Shown here in pieces: positions 46,101 through 56,297 of a stretch of 64,000 bases of DNA. How positions within the stretch are numbered: position 1 is the first letter of the stretch; each line of letters begins with the position of its first letter. Position numbers and translations under genes: made by a program. The DNA is from Linyphia triangularis (taxonomy: Eukaryota > Arthropoda > Arachnida > Araneae > Linyphiidae): contig OZ021730.1 in the NCBI GenBank assembly GCA_963978545.1, positions 1,240,001-1,304,000 of the forward strand, in the 5' to 3' direction. The notes beneath the pieces were generated by a model. It was not told the DNA's origin and did not search any database. It saw nothing but the letters and a program-made list of their open reading frames with translations.

Positions 46101-47202
46101 TGATTCGCAGCCTTTTCTTTTTAGGCATTAATTTTTGTTTCAAAAAATCGATAATTTAAAACTTTATTGTGGTAGAAAAGTGAAGCAATACAGAATTTAT
46201 GGCAGAAAACCGAATAAATTTTTTTCGAATTCGCCATAAAAGTGCCATTGGAAACAATAGTTGCCCATTTTTAGAAAATAGCACCCTGCCCTTTTTCATT
46301 TCTAGGATGAACTTTGCAAAATCAAAGTTAATATAAAGAATTTAAAAAGAAAAACTTTGCACGAAAACTGAAATTTCATACAATATGCAGGGTTTCTGGC
46401 AAAATAAAATGTCACAAATCCATGACTTTCCAAGACTGAAGCAAATAATTTTCCATGACCCCCCTCCCTAAAAAAATAATAATAACCTATATGAATTTTA
46501 CTAACACGAGCATAGTAAGTCAATCAATGCACCATAAAATTATTTTTATAAAAGTTCTATTTTAAATTAAGTAAAAAAATCCTTGTTTCAGTAACTTCAA
46601 AATCAAAAGAAAAAGGGAAAAATAATTTTTCATTCTTTGATATTTCATTGTTAAAAAAGCTAATCAATCTTTAATAATCAAGAAAATTTGAAAAAAATAA
46701 ATAAATCAATAATAATAAATTATATCATCCAAAATCAAATGTTTTGATATCAACAATGCAAAATAGAAGGGGGGAAAAAAATTAAAACTCAAACTTAAGT
46801 TTTTCAAAACTGTTCATTTCAGTTCTCATAAGAATTTTTTTCACCTATGACACCTTACTCGTGTGATGTCACAAATTTGAAGCTCAGAAATGATATCATT
46901 GGCAGAGGTTTTTAACTGTTAGCATTGTTTTCGTGAAAACATAAATAAAAACGTCGATGAATTTTTGATGAGCTGAATAGCGATAATGTCGTTTATAACG
47001 TCACAATTACGCGATTTTACTTAAAATGTTTCGAAATCCATGAAATGCACTGTATTTCCATGACTTATGGCTATTTTTTTTGCTCAAAATCATGACCTTT
47101 CTTGACTTTCCATATGCGTGGAAACCCGTTTATCTAAATTTGAATTTTGTTACAAGGACACACATTTAAGCACTCTGTTATTGAATATAATATTCCTCTG
47201 AC
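43158..47202. other. LEMD3 intron, mostly repeats
   Basis: Besides the 43615 and 44812 repeat copies, a block from about 44950 to 46290 begins with GTGCCCGGCCTGTCC and ends GCACCCTGCCC, with CCCCTCT...GAAATCGCC similar to 59630-59780. No coding signal. Confidence 0.45.
43615..43765. repeat. Dispersed repeat with AAGTTTCAGxxCAATTGGATGACGGCAAG motif
   Basis: Related stretches at 44812-44912, 61648-61740 and 22430-22560, each near TATAAAGGATTTA-like sequence. The class is unknown; three of four copies lie in LEMD3 introns. Confidence 0.5.
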
Positions 47203-47296
47203 CTCTCCTGTGGTGGGATGAGTGCGTCCCTCACATTCACAACCGCTTTGCAGTTGGCCATCTGGGGATCGTCAGAGGAGGGATCACGCAACACAT
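47203..47296 (-). CDS. LEMD3: LEMD3 exon: winged-helix (MSC) domain, part 1
   Basis: A 94-bp exon, phase 1 in and 2 out, acceptor taatttcag and donor gtcaga. It reads DVLRDPSSDDPQMANC and then VVNVRDALIPPQER. The VRD-LI-P pattern preceding basic residues is typical of the MAN1 C-terminal domain that folds as a DNA-binding winged helix. Confidence 0.9.
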
Positions 47297-48393
47297 CTGA
47301 AATTAATTACATTGGGAGAAACATTTAGTAACAGTAAGGAATTTAGAGGCATTAAGGACCTCATAGTAAATATTCTCAATTATTCCTGAAGTGAAAAAAA
47401 AAAATGGCTTTCCCTTAAGGGGATATGGGACTAAAAAATTTTTAAATTCTCAAAACAAAATTTTATTATTGTACAAAATACAAATATTTTTGAATAAAAT
47501 GGCATACAAATTTAGTTTCTATCATTAGTAGAATTTGAAATATTTAAGTTTTTGCTATATGACAACTGAATCTCAGACATGCTATTTTGAAACTTGGAAA
47601 CTGTTTTTCTTGGTGATGGCTTTTTGAGTTTAAATTGATATAACTTAAAATCTGCTTGTTATAAATTTATGAAACTTCTCACCAATTATCTGTCATATAT
47701 ATTTCTTCAATTTGTCTACAGGAATTATGTTTTTTTTTTTAGCATACTATGCATTTTATGCAGTTTTTACACAAAACATTTTTCTTAATTTTTTCTAATT
47801 ACTTTTTTGAAAAATCATGAAGATAATATTTGATATATCTGCAAAAATGATTATTATGCAAAAATGAAGAGATTTTTTAAAAAAGTTTTTTAGATATATC
47901 AAATTTAAGAAATGCTAAATTTTGAAAGTTTTTTAATTTAAAAAAAAAAAAAAATATTTTTTAAATTTGAAAACTCAAAATAGTTTTTTAAGTTTCAAAA
48001 CATCATAAATTATTGCATAAAAAATTTTAGAAAAATAATTCTAAAAATAAAGATTTAAGAACTTTGAGTACAAGATCCCCTTCAAATAAATTCAAACCTC
48101 TAAATGATCATATAAAATGAAGAATGGAAACCCTGCAAATTTGAGTCATCTGTGTTAATTTTAAAAGAACATTTCCAAGGATACTTAACCTGCTTTGAAG
48201 GTTTTTGAACTAGAATTACAACACTGCGCTGCAAGAGCTAGACAAGTGTGATGAAGGAATGCCTTCTAGAAGGACTTTCAAGGGGAAAATGTCTTACATT
48301 GAATTGAAAACATGGGTAATCTCTACTGATAGCCCCATTTGCCCTGATTGCTGCAATGTCTACTCACTTCTTTTAATTATCTGATAAGTTAAT

Positions 48394-49577
48394 TAGGGTT
48401 CCCACTGAAATCACAGAATGAAAATCAATGACTTTTCAAGGACATTTTAGGACTTAAATTATATTTTTTAAGGACCTTTGAAAATTGGTATTTAGGCATG
48501 TCTTTAATGTGTGATTTTGCAGCTGCTTTGCAACTAGCACTAATATCAAAATCTTTTATGCGCATTTTGCCTTATGAACTGACTTTCATGCTTTTCATAT
48601 GCACTGTACTTTGGCCATATCACATTAAATGTGCACTTTCCAGGCATACCTACTTGCAAAATGCTTTTGCTACAAACGACGCATAAGTTGACGAATGCAA
48701 AATACAAATATACCAGGCAATTCTGGAGCAGCACAGATAATAGTCCGAGAGGCAACTGTAATTTTTGGACCGCATCGAACATCATTCTGAATTTTTTATA
48801 GAAATTGGAGAAAAGTGAGCAGATTAAAAATCCACTGGTCTGCAGTGGCAAAAATGGCCGAAACTGATCAAAAATCGAGTTGGAATGAGTTCACTAAAAT
48901 CCGATTGCCAAATATGTCATAACTTGCCAAAAAGAGAACAAACTTTTTCTTCTGGCAACCCATTGCATTTTGATATTCAATGAGAAAAAGCGCAAACGAT
49001 TTCTGATCTCTGGCTCAGAAACATATATCTTTTAAAAGTAAGCCAAATTGGCGACATTAGTTATGTCATCAGTGACGTAATGTTTATTGCCAATTTGGCT
49101 CATTTGTGAAAGATGCAAGTGAACCATAGTCACACATCCGAATTGTCTGCAACCTTCTTAATTGAAAATCAAAGAGTGAGGGTTACCAAATAAAAAAAAA
49201 TGCTCATTATTTGGCAAGTTATGGCGCATTTGGCAATTAGATTTAGTTCAACTTATTAAAAGTTGATTTTTGACTAGTTTCGGCCATTTTTGCCACGGCA
49301 GACCAGTGGATTCGTAATCTACTCACTTTCCTCCAATTTCTATAAAAAATTCAGAATGATGTTCGATGAGGTCCAAAAATTGCAGTCGCCTCTCAGTCTA
49401 TAAGTAGCAGTCTCGACTAAATTAGAGCAAATAAGAGTTGAGTTTTTATATTGCTATCGGGCACACAACATAAGTAAAAGTCAAGAACTTTTAGGGAACT
49501 CTACACTTTTTCAAATACTTTTAAGGACTTAAAAACAAGTAAAAAATATTAACACTTTTAATGACCGTGGGAAACAT
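48394..49577. mobile_element. Element H2 (long form) carrying a foldback insertion
   Basis: Starts TAGGGTTCCCACTGAAATC and ends CGTGGGAAACAT, flanked by GTTAAT (48388-48393, 49578-49583). Foldback element F copy 3 occupies its middle. It lies in the LEMD3 intron between exons 47203-47296 and 53736-53837. Confidence 0.75.
48741..49400. mobile_element. Foldback element F, copy 3
   Basis: A 660-bp copy, TAGTCCGAGAGGCAACTG to CAGTCGCCTCTCAGTCTA. It is nested inside a copy of the CAGGGTTCCCAC repeat (48394-49577), so it inserted later than that repeat. Confidence 0.88.
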
Positions 49578-49744
49578 GTTAATTTGCCCTCAAAATGCCT
49601 TTTGTACTTTCCCTCTTACTGTACAGGCTCACTTTATTTACTAAACAGAAAACTCATTATACTTTTACAAAGCAATAGAAGATATAGACTTTCACGAAGG
49701 CTAAATTTATATTTTGTGCCTCTTATTCTATTGATAATACAGAT

Positions 49745-50430
49745 TAGACTGAGAGGCGACTGCAATTTTTGGACCCCATCGAACATCATTCTGAATTTTT
49801 TATAGAAATTACAGAAAAGTGAGTAGATTACGAATCCAACGGTCTGCCGTGGGAAAAATGGCCGAAACTGGTCAAAAATCAATTTTTAATAAGTTGAACT
49901 AAATCCAATTGCCAAATACACCATAACTTGCCAAATAATGAGCATTTTTTTTTATTTCGTAACCCTCACTCTTTAATTTTCAATTAAGAAGGTTGCAGAC
50001 GATTCAGATATCTGGCAACGGTCTACTTGCATCTATTAAAAGGGAACCAAGTTGGCAATAAACATTACGTCACTGATGATGTAACTAATGTCGCCAATTT
50101 GGCTTACTTTTAAAAGGTAAAAGTATTCCGAGCCAGAGATCAGAAATCGTTTGCGCTTTTTTTTATTGAAAATCAAAATGCAGTGGGTTGCAAGACGAAA
50201 AAGTTTGTTCTCTTTTTGGCAAGTTGACATATTTGGCAATTGGATTTTAGTTCAACTCATCAATTGGATTTTAGTTCAACTCATCAACCAAGTCGATTTT
50301 TGATCAGTTTCGGCCATTTTTTCCACAGCAGACCAGTGGATTTTTAATCTACTCACTTTTCTCTAATTTCTATAAAAAATTTAGAATGATGTTCGATGGG
50401 GTCCAAAAATTGCAGTTGCCTCTCGGACTA
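49745..50430. mobile_element. Foldback element F, copy 4
   Basis: A 686-bp copy, TAGACTGAGAGGCGACTG to CAGTTGCCTCTCGGACTA, with a short internal duplication near 50235-50285 (ATTGGATTTTAGTTCAACTC twice). It lies 345 bp from copy 3. Confidence 0.88.
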
Positions 50431-51622
50431 GATAGTTTATATAAAGTATATACAGATAGCATATATAGTATTTATCAGATAGTATATATACGCATAATTA
50501 TGTATTTAAAAGCGATGCTCATTCTTAAGCGTCTTAGTCTTTCCTCTTTTAATATTTTTATGAAATAAAAAGTGAACTTTTTGTTATTTACCTTTTAAGC
50601 TTCTATTTTAATGTAGTTAAAAAATACTAAAAATCCTGTAGAGATAAGAAAGATAACCATTCAGAATAACTTTCAAGGCAACAATTTGATTCAAACTTGC
50701 CACTTTTTTCTGGAAAAACGACTTCAACAAACAGGATTTTATAAATTGTTTGTATTCGAGGAACTACAGATCAGAGCAGAAAACTTAAGTTTTTCTAAGG
50801 ATTGCAACACGACCATTTCTAATGGAGATTGAAAACAAATATTTTTCATTTAAATATTTATTAAAAAAAAAAAAATCGTGATTTTTTCACATTTTGGTGG
50901 AAGGTTATGTGTTTGATTGTATTTCTTAAGTACTTCCTATCGAGTCCATGTAAGGGACTTGTTAAGTTCTTTGTATGACCCAGAGACCTCCTTTACACCA
51001 ATTTTCTCTATTCAGCACTAGTGTAGATAAAGATCCCACAAATTGGAAAGGGACCAAAAAAATATATTATTTCATGTTCGAATTTAAATGTTTTAATTGT
51101 TATTAAATGAAGGTTAAAATAAAATTAACTCCTTTTGGGCACTTAAGAGTGCAACAGAAACAAAACAAGTTTCCCCATTGGATTCTTCATGATTCAATTT
51201 CTCATAATTCAAAGAGAAGTTAATTTACAGTTTATTAAATTAGTTTACAATAAGGTTGAAGAGGAAAATAATTTACAAAAATGTGGTGTTTTTACCTAAA
51301 TGTTTACAATGGTAGAACTACAAAAGAACTCAGTCAAGTAACAGGGTTTTCACAAAAATCATAGATTGAAAATCAATGATCTTTCAAGGACCTTTAAGGA
51401 CCTAAATAATATTTCTTAAGGACTTTCAAAAATTAGTTTTCATGCATCAGGTCTTTAATGTTTGACTTCACAGTTCCTTTGCCCAGAGCGTTAATATCAA
51501 AATCTTTCATGAACAATTTGCATTTTGCCTTATCAAGATTTTGTTTTGATGGTTTTTGTTTTTTGGCTCGCAAAACGTAAATACTTACCTCACATGTTCG
51601 TCTCACAGAGTAACATGTGTAA

Positions 51623-52282
51623 TAGACTGAGAGACGACTGCAATTTTTGGACCCCATCGAACATCATTCTGAATTTTTTATAGAAATTAGAGAAAAGTGA
51701 GTAGATTACGAATCCACTGGTCTGCCGTTTAAAAAATGGCCAAAACTGGTCAAAAATTGACTTTTAATTAGTTGAACTAAAGTCAATTGCCAAATGAGCC
51801 ATAACTTGCCAAATAATGAGCATTTTTTTTAATTTGGTAACCCTCACTCTTTAATTATCAATTAAGAAGGTTGCAGACGATTCAGATATCTGGCGACGGT
51901 CTACTTGCATCTATTAAGAGGGAGCCAAGTTGGCAATAAACATTACGTCACGGATGACGTAACTGATGTCGCCAATTTGGCTTACTTTGAAAAGATACAC
52001 ATTTTTCAAGCCAGAGATCAAAAATTGTTTGCGCTTTTTCTCATTGAAAATCAAAATGCGGGGTTGCCAGACGAAAAAGTTTGTTCTCTTTTAGGCAAAT
52101 TATGACATATTTGGCAGTCAGATTTTAGTTCAACTCATTAAAAGTCGATTTTTGATCAGTTTCGGCCATTTTTGCCACGGCAGACCAGTGGATTCGTAAT
52201 CTTCTCACTTTTCTCCTATCTCAATAAAAAAATCAGAATGATGTTCGATGGGGTCCAAAAATTGCAGTTGCCTCTCGGACTA
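51623..52282. mobile_element. Foldback element F, copy 5
   Basis: A 660-bp copy, TAGACTGAGAGACGACTG to CAGTTGCCTCTCGGACTA, nested in another copy of the CAGGGTTCCCAC-type repeat that starts near 51342. Confidence 0.88.
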
Positions 52283-52431
52283 TAACTGAAACCATTCCAT
52301 TTCTACTCCACCAATCAGCAAATACGAACCAAACAATGTATAAGTTGATTCATGCTTAATACAAATGTACCAAAACAATTTGGTGTGGTGTGGGTAAGTG
52401 ACAAAAATTAGAGACTTTTAAAGATCTCTAA

Positions 52432-52855
52432 CAGGGTTCATACTCAATCTACAATAGTAAAATTCAGGAGTTACTAAGGAGTTTTTTTAGGAGTTAACGG
52501 GAAAAAATTACATGCCTTATAATATAGTTTTCCCATCTAAGCTGCCTTGTTGTCGAGAATCGTGGTGCATTCTCGTACTGTCCAAAGGTTTTTCTTTGCA
52601 CCTGTAGTGACGAAGCGCATGCGCAGTAGACTCTGAAGTACGGTAAGAATTTTGGATTTCAGAAACGTTTTATCGAGTAAAAAAACCCACTACATTTTAA
52701 GGTTTTACTAACCTTTTGATCCTTCAATAATTATTTTTAAGGATAAAAAGAAATATCAGGAGTAGAAACACAATTTTCAGGAGTTATAAGGGCCATCAGA
52801 GAAAAAAAGTAAATTTCAAGAGTTTTTCAAAGAATTGCAGGAAGCGCATGAACTG
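52432..52855. repeat. Element H3, second copy
   Basis: Begins CAGGGTTCATACTCAATCTA, follows 42379-42817 through GTTGTCGAGAATCGTGGTGCATTC, and ends near GCATGAACTG, a decayed right end. No duplication seen. Confidence 0.65.
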
Positions 52856-53154
52856 TATTTTAAGCATGGGGCATTGCCAATTTTTTTTTACTGGGTCCTT
52901 TTTTTTGTGAAAAAAAAATTATTTTTGGGACAACTTTCCAATTTTATCTATTTTTGTGAAACTTTCATGCAGTAATAAAAACTATTTTAAATTTTTAAAA
53001 TCTTTGAAGTTGAGTTGGTACTTATAAATGTTTACAATGATATTCTTCTACTCATAGATGATTTAAATGCATTACATTTAGATGTACATTTCAGTATGGA
53101 ATTTTGTGAAAAGTCCGTTTGTTGGTTGTGGAATTTTGTGAAGGCTCCTTAAAA

Positions 53155-53568
53155 CAGGGTTCCCACTCAAATCCCAGAATGAAAATCAATGACTTTTAAG
53201 TACCTAATTAAGGTTTTTAAGGATAAATGAAATTTTTTTTTCAGACATCATGTCTGTATTTAAATTTTTAATAAAGTATATTGTATCAAAAAAGTTACAA
53301 GTTGGTGGATGCGTAATACAAATATGTCGGAAAATTCCTATAAGATGCAGATAAGTGGTGGTCACGAGGAAATAGCAAGTCCGAGTTATATTTTTATGAA
53401 TTTTGCAGTTGGACAACATCTGTAAAAATTAAGGACTTTTAAGGACCTCTAAGCATTTTCAAGGACTTTTAAGCACCTCTAAGCATTTTCAAGCACTTTC
53501 AAGGCCTTAAAAACAAGTTCAAAAATATTAAGCACTTTTAATGACTTTCAATGACCGTGGGAACCCTG
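53155..53568. mobile_element. Non-autonomous hAT-like element H2 (short form), second copy
   Basis: 414 bp, ends CAGGGTTCCCAC and GTGGGAACCCTG (perfect 12-bp inverted repeat), flanked by TTAAAA (53149-53154, 53569-53574). The related repeat at 40208-40230 shows the empty site CTTAAAAGGACCCAAATTTCC. Confidence 0.9.
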
Positions 53569-53735
53569 TTAAAAGGACCCAAATTTCCTTTTGCATAGAC
53601 TCCTGCTAAGCAATTTCAAGTACTTTTAAGCATCTTAAAACAAATACTATTAAGGCTTGAAAAACTAGTTAAAAAATATTAAGCACTTTTAATGAGCATA
53701 GGAACCCTGCATAATAAATGAGTGAATGTACTCAC

Positions 53736-53837
53736 CAATGACCTGTTCCACCATTTCGTAGAAAAGCTTCTCTTGTGCTTCTCTCCTCCTCCTCCACAGC
53801 ACCCAACACACCCACGATGCACCACACACACAGCACA
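53736..53837 (-). CDS. LEMD3: LEMD3 exon: rest of membrane helix 2 and start of winged helix
   Basis: A 102-bp exon, phase 1 in and out, acceptor gtttcag and donor gtgagt. The correct frame is fixed by both neighbours and reads VCCVCGASWVCWVLW, then RRRREAQEKLFYEMVEQVI. The cysteine- and tryptophan-rich stretch completes the helix, and the RRRR run is the nucleoplasmic stop-transfer border. The other two frames are open but do not join the adjacent exons. Confidence 0.88.
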
Positions 53838-53989
53838 CTGAAACACCATCACATAAACCATTCAAAACAACAACAAAATAATTCATTTAATAATTTTACA
53901 AAAACAATTAGTTATTGATTAAAGAGATTTAAATTGCATTCTTTATGGCAGATCAATAGAGACGTTACTTTTTAATTAAGTGTATATCT

Positions 53990-56285
53990 TTGACGATGAT
54001 TGTAAGTGGCTACAGCCCGGAGGCACTTTACCACTGGTCTTAATAGCGCCCGAAGGGCGGTCGTCATAAAATATTAAAATCTAAATTGCATGAAAAGTTA
54101 CAGTGAGGGACGGACGGGACAATACGAAATAATTAAAAAGAAAAGTTGGTTAAATACGTAACTATTTACAAAAGCTCACGCTTTTTGGTACAAAAATAAT
54201 TCGTTAAAAATCCTGAGATTTTAACGTCGTCAATCTAAATACAACATACAAACCCTTTAAGGTACAAAAATAATTCGTAAAATTCCGGAGATTTTACTTC
54301 GTCAAAGATAAGAATAAAAAATTGGTTAAATATGAACTATCTACATGAAACCTGCGTTTCTATATACAAAAGTCTGTCTGTAAGAGAATTTGTGTTTACA
54401 GTAAGATCAATAAATTACTTATTAAATCTTGTGGTCATTATAGCGTCAGATAGCACAAAAGCAGCGTATGGTCTGTTACGTGTGTCGATCTGAGAAATTT
54501 CATAGTCCAGGCATTCATTGATTATAGAATTGGGTTTAGTCGCTTTTTTGTAAAAGGAGATATTTAACTCAGCTAGGTGTTGTTCGATGGTGTTGATTTT
54601 CATGTCCCTGTGAATAAGGTCATTCCTTACATATCTACTAGCGTCTACCATGTTTCGAAGAATTTTATTTTGGATAACCTGTAGTCTATGAATATCTCTG
54701 GCTGTGCAGGTGGCCCATGCAGGGGAAGCATAAGTGAATACTGGTCTTATTGAACTGAGATAGAGTCTCCTTTTGTGATTGAGGGGTAGTGTGGATCTCC
54801 TACCTATAAGTGGGGCGAGTTTTCTGGCAACTCCAAATGTGTTTTTGGTCACATTAGTTATGTGGTCTGACCATGTAAGTTTTGTGTTTATGGTGACACC
54901 CAAATATTTGGCCTTTTTAACAATGGGGATTTTTTCATTAAAAAGCGTGATCTCATTGCCAATAATTTTGTTCTTTTGATTGTTTTTAGTAACTGTGCAT
55001 AAAACTTGTGATTTGCCAGCATTAATACTAATCTTCCATTTGGAGCACCAGGCTTCAATGGTGGGAATTTTGTTTTGCAGGTTTTTTAGTGCAGTTTGAG
55101 AGTTGAGTGATTTGGAGACAATGGCCGTGTCATCTGCATAGAAAGCAGTTAAACAATTGCGGTCGTCCTTAAAGGAAGGGAAGTCGGATGTATAGATGTT
55201 ATATAAAGTGGGACCCAGGATACTCCCCTGGGGGACCCCGGCCTTAATTTGCCTGGAAGTTGAGATAGAGTTGCCCACTCTCACTCTGAAGGACCTTTTA
55301 TCAAGGTAGCTCCAGATGAGGTGGACAATGTCATTTGAGATGTCAAGCGAGAGGAGTTTAAATATCAATCCGCAGTGAAAGACTCTGTCAAATGCCTTGG
55401 CAACGTCCAACATGAGGATGGCAGAGCTTTCACTGCGGTGTTTAGCAGCACCTACGTATTCTAAGATTCTGACCAGTTGTCTGGTGGTGCATCTGTCTTT
55501 CATGAAACCAAATTGCTCTTTCGGAATATGTGCTATGAGTGGGGAGAAGCGATTTGATATGACTCTTTCGTATATTTTGCCAAGGCTGGGGAGTAAGCTT
55601 ATGGGTCTATAGTTGGATGGAATAGTAGGGTCTTTGCCAGACTTGTGAATTAGAATGACTAGGGCCTCTTTCCAAATGGAGGGGAAGTATGCTATGCTTA
55701 AGCATGCATTTAGAATGTCAGTAATGTGTTGGATTGTTTTAGTGGGGATGCTTTTGAGCATTTTGTTAGAAATTTGGTCATAGCCAGGGGATTTACGGTT
55801 TTTGAGTTTTTTGATGATGAGGGACACTTCATCAGTGGTGGTAGGAGTAATAGAGAATTGGATCTGAGAGTTTTTCCAGATTTCTACAGTATTTTTAATG
55901 TGTCTTTCATAATCCTCATCTCTGGGTGTGTCGTTGTCCTGAAATTGGATGGCCAGAGAGTCAGCGAAAGCTTCACTCTTGTCATTCTCAGTATATACTG
56001 GTCCATTATTACCTTCAAGGGGGGTTTGGTAGGACTTTTCTCTTTTTAGGGCTTTTGCCAACTTCCAGATTGAGTTATCAGAGAATTCCAGGGTGGTCAA
56101 TTTTTCTTGCCACCTGGCGTTTCTATTCTCTCTTGTGGCCTCTTTTATGACCCTTTTCAGTGCGTTCAGTTCAGGTTTAATTAAGTGTAAATTGAACAGA
56201 CGACATTTATATCCTCTAGAGACCTGAGCTTGCAAGAAGATATTTCCCCCCTCCTTTTTTTGGGAATCCAATAACATAAAAATAA
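53990..56285 (-). mobile_element. 5'-truncated Jockey-type LINE
   Basis: A non-LTR element on the minus strand, in a LEMD3 intron and in the gene's orientation. It keeps the reverse-transcriptase part of ORF2 and a 3' UTR of about 420 bp that includes the CCCGAAGGGCGG / GCCCGGAGGCAC stretch shared with the fragment at 6593-7385. The endonuclease domain and ORF1 are absent, so the copy was truncated at its 5' end near 56280. The 3' border is approximate because no clear poly(A) or duplication was found. Confidence 0.85.
54415..56277 (-). CDS. LINE reverse transcriptase (ORF2 C-terminal part)
   Basis: A 620-residue uninterrupted ORF. The N-terminal part (PELNALKRVIKEATRENRNARW) is the linker preceding RT in Jockey-like LINEs. 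RT motifs follow in order: RKSPGYDQIS, SNYRPISLLPSLGKIYERVI, EQFGFMKDRCT, LMLDVAKAFDRVFH, AGVPQGSILGPTLYNIY, the catalytic FYADDTAI, and AKYLGVTI. The C-terminal part contains RPVFTYASPAW and DASRYVRNDLIHRD. The ATG at the right end is probably a chance start at the truncation point. Lacking an endonuclease, the copy cannot act alone, but the open frame suggests a young insertion. Confidence 0.92.
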   Translation of the reverse strand: MLLDSQKKEGGNIFLQAQVSRGYKCRLFNLHLIKPELNALKRVIKEATRENRNARWQEKLTTLEFSDNSIWKLAKALKREKSYQTPLEGNNGPVYTENDKSEAFADSLAIQFQDNDTPRDEDYERHIKNTVEIWKNSQIQFSITPTTTDEVSLIIKKLKNRKSPGYDQISNKMLKSIPTKTIQHITDILNACLSIAYFPSIWKEALVILIHKSGKDPTIPSNYRPISLLPSLGKIYERVISNRFSPLIAHIPKEQFGFMKDRCTTRQLVRILEYVGAAKHRSESSAILMLDVAKAFDRVFHCGLIFKLLSLDISNDIVHLIWSYLDKRSFRVRVGNSISTSRQIKAGVPQGSILGPTLYNIYTSDFPSFKDDRNCLTAFYADDTAIVSKSLNSQTALKNLQNKIPTIEAWCSKWKISINAGKSQVLCTVTKNNQKNKIIGNEITLFNEKIPIVKKAKYLGVTINTKLTWSDHITNVTKNTFGVARKLAPLIGRRSTLPLNHKRRLYLSSIRPVFTYASPAWATCTARDIHRLQVIQNKILRNMVDASRYVRNDLIHRDMKINTIEQHLAELNISFYKKATKPNSIINECLDYEISQIDTRNRPYAAFVLSDAIMTTRFNK

Positions 56286-56297
56286 TTTACCTACATC

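Larger units (their letters stand above)
51342..53709. repeat. Composite block: element H2 with nested insertions
   Basis: Starts CAGGGTTTTCAC and ends GGAACCCTG near 53709. Inside it lie foldback F copy 5 (51623-52282), an H3-type copy (about 52432-52855), a GGGTCC-type repeat (about 52885-53605) and a short H2 copy (53155-53568). The outer ends could belong to two different copies. Confidence 0.5.

Noticed and set aside
51905..52105. Small frames inside foldback element copies (also 8679-8915, 49634-49882)
   Set aside because: The copies are inverted repeats with shifted frames between copies; no conserved protein emerges.
54779..56150. Plus-strand reading frames over the LINE
   Set aside because: They are antisense shadows of the reverse-transcriptase frame.
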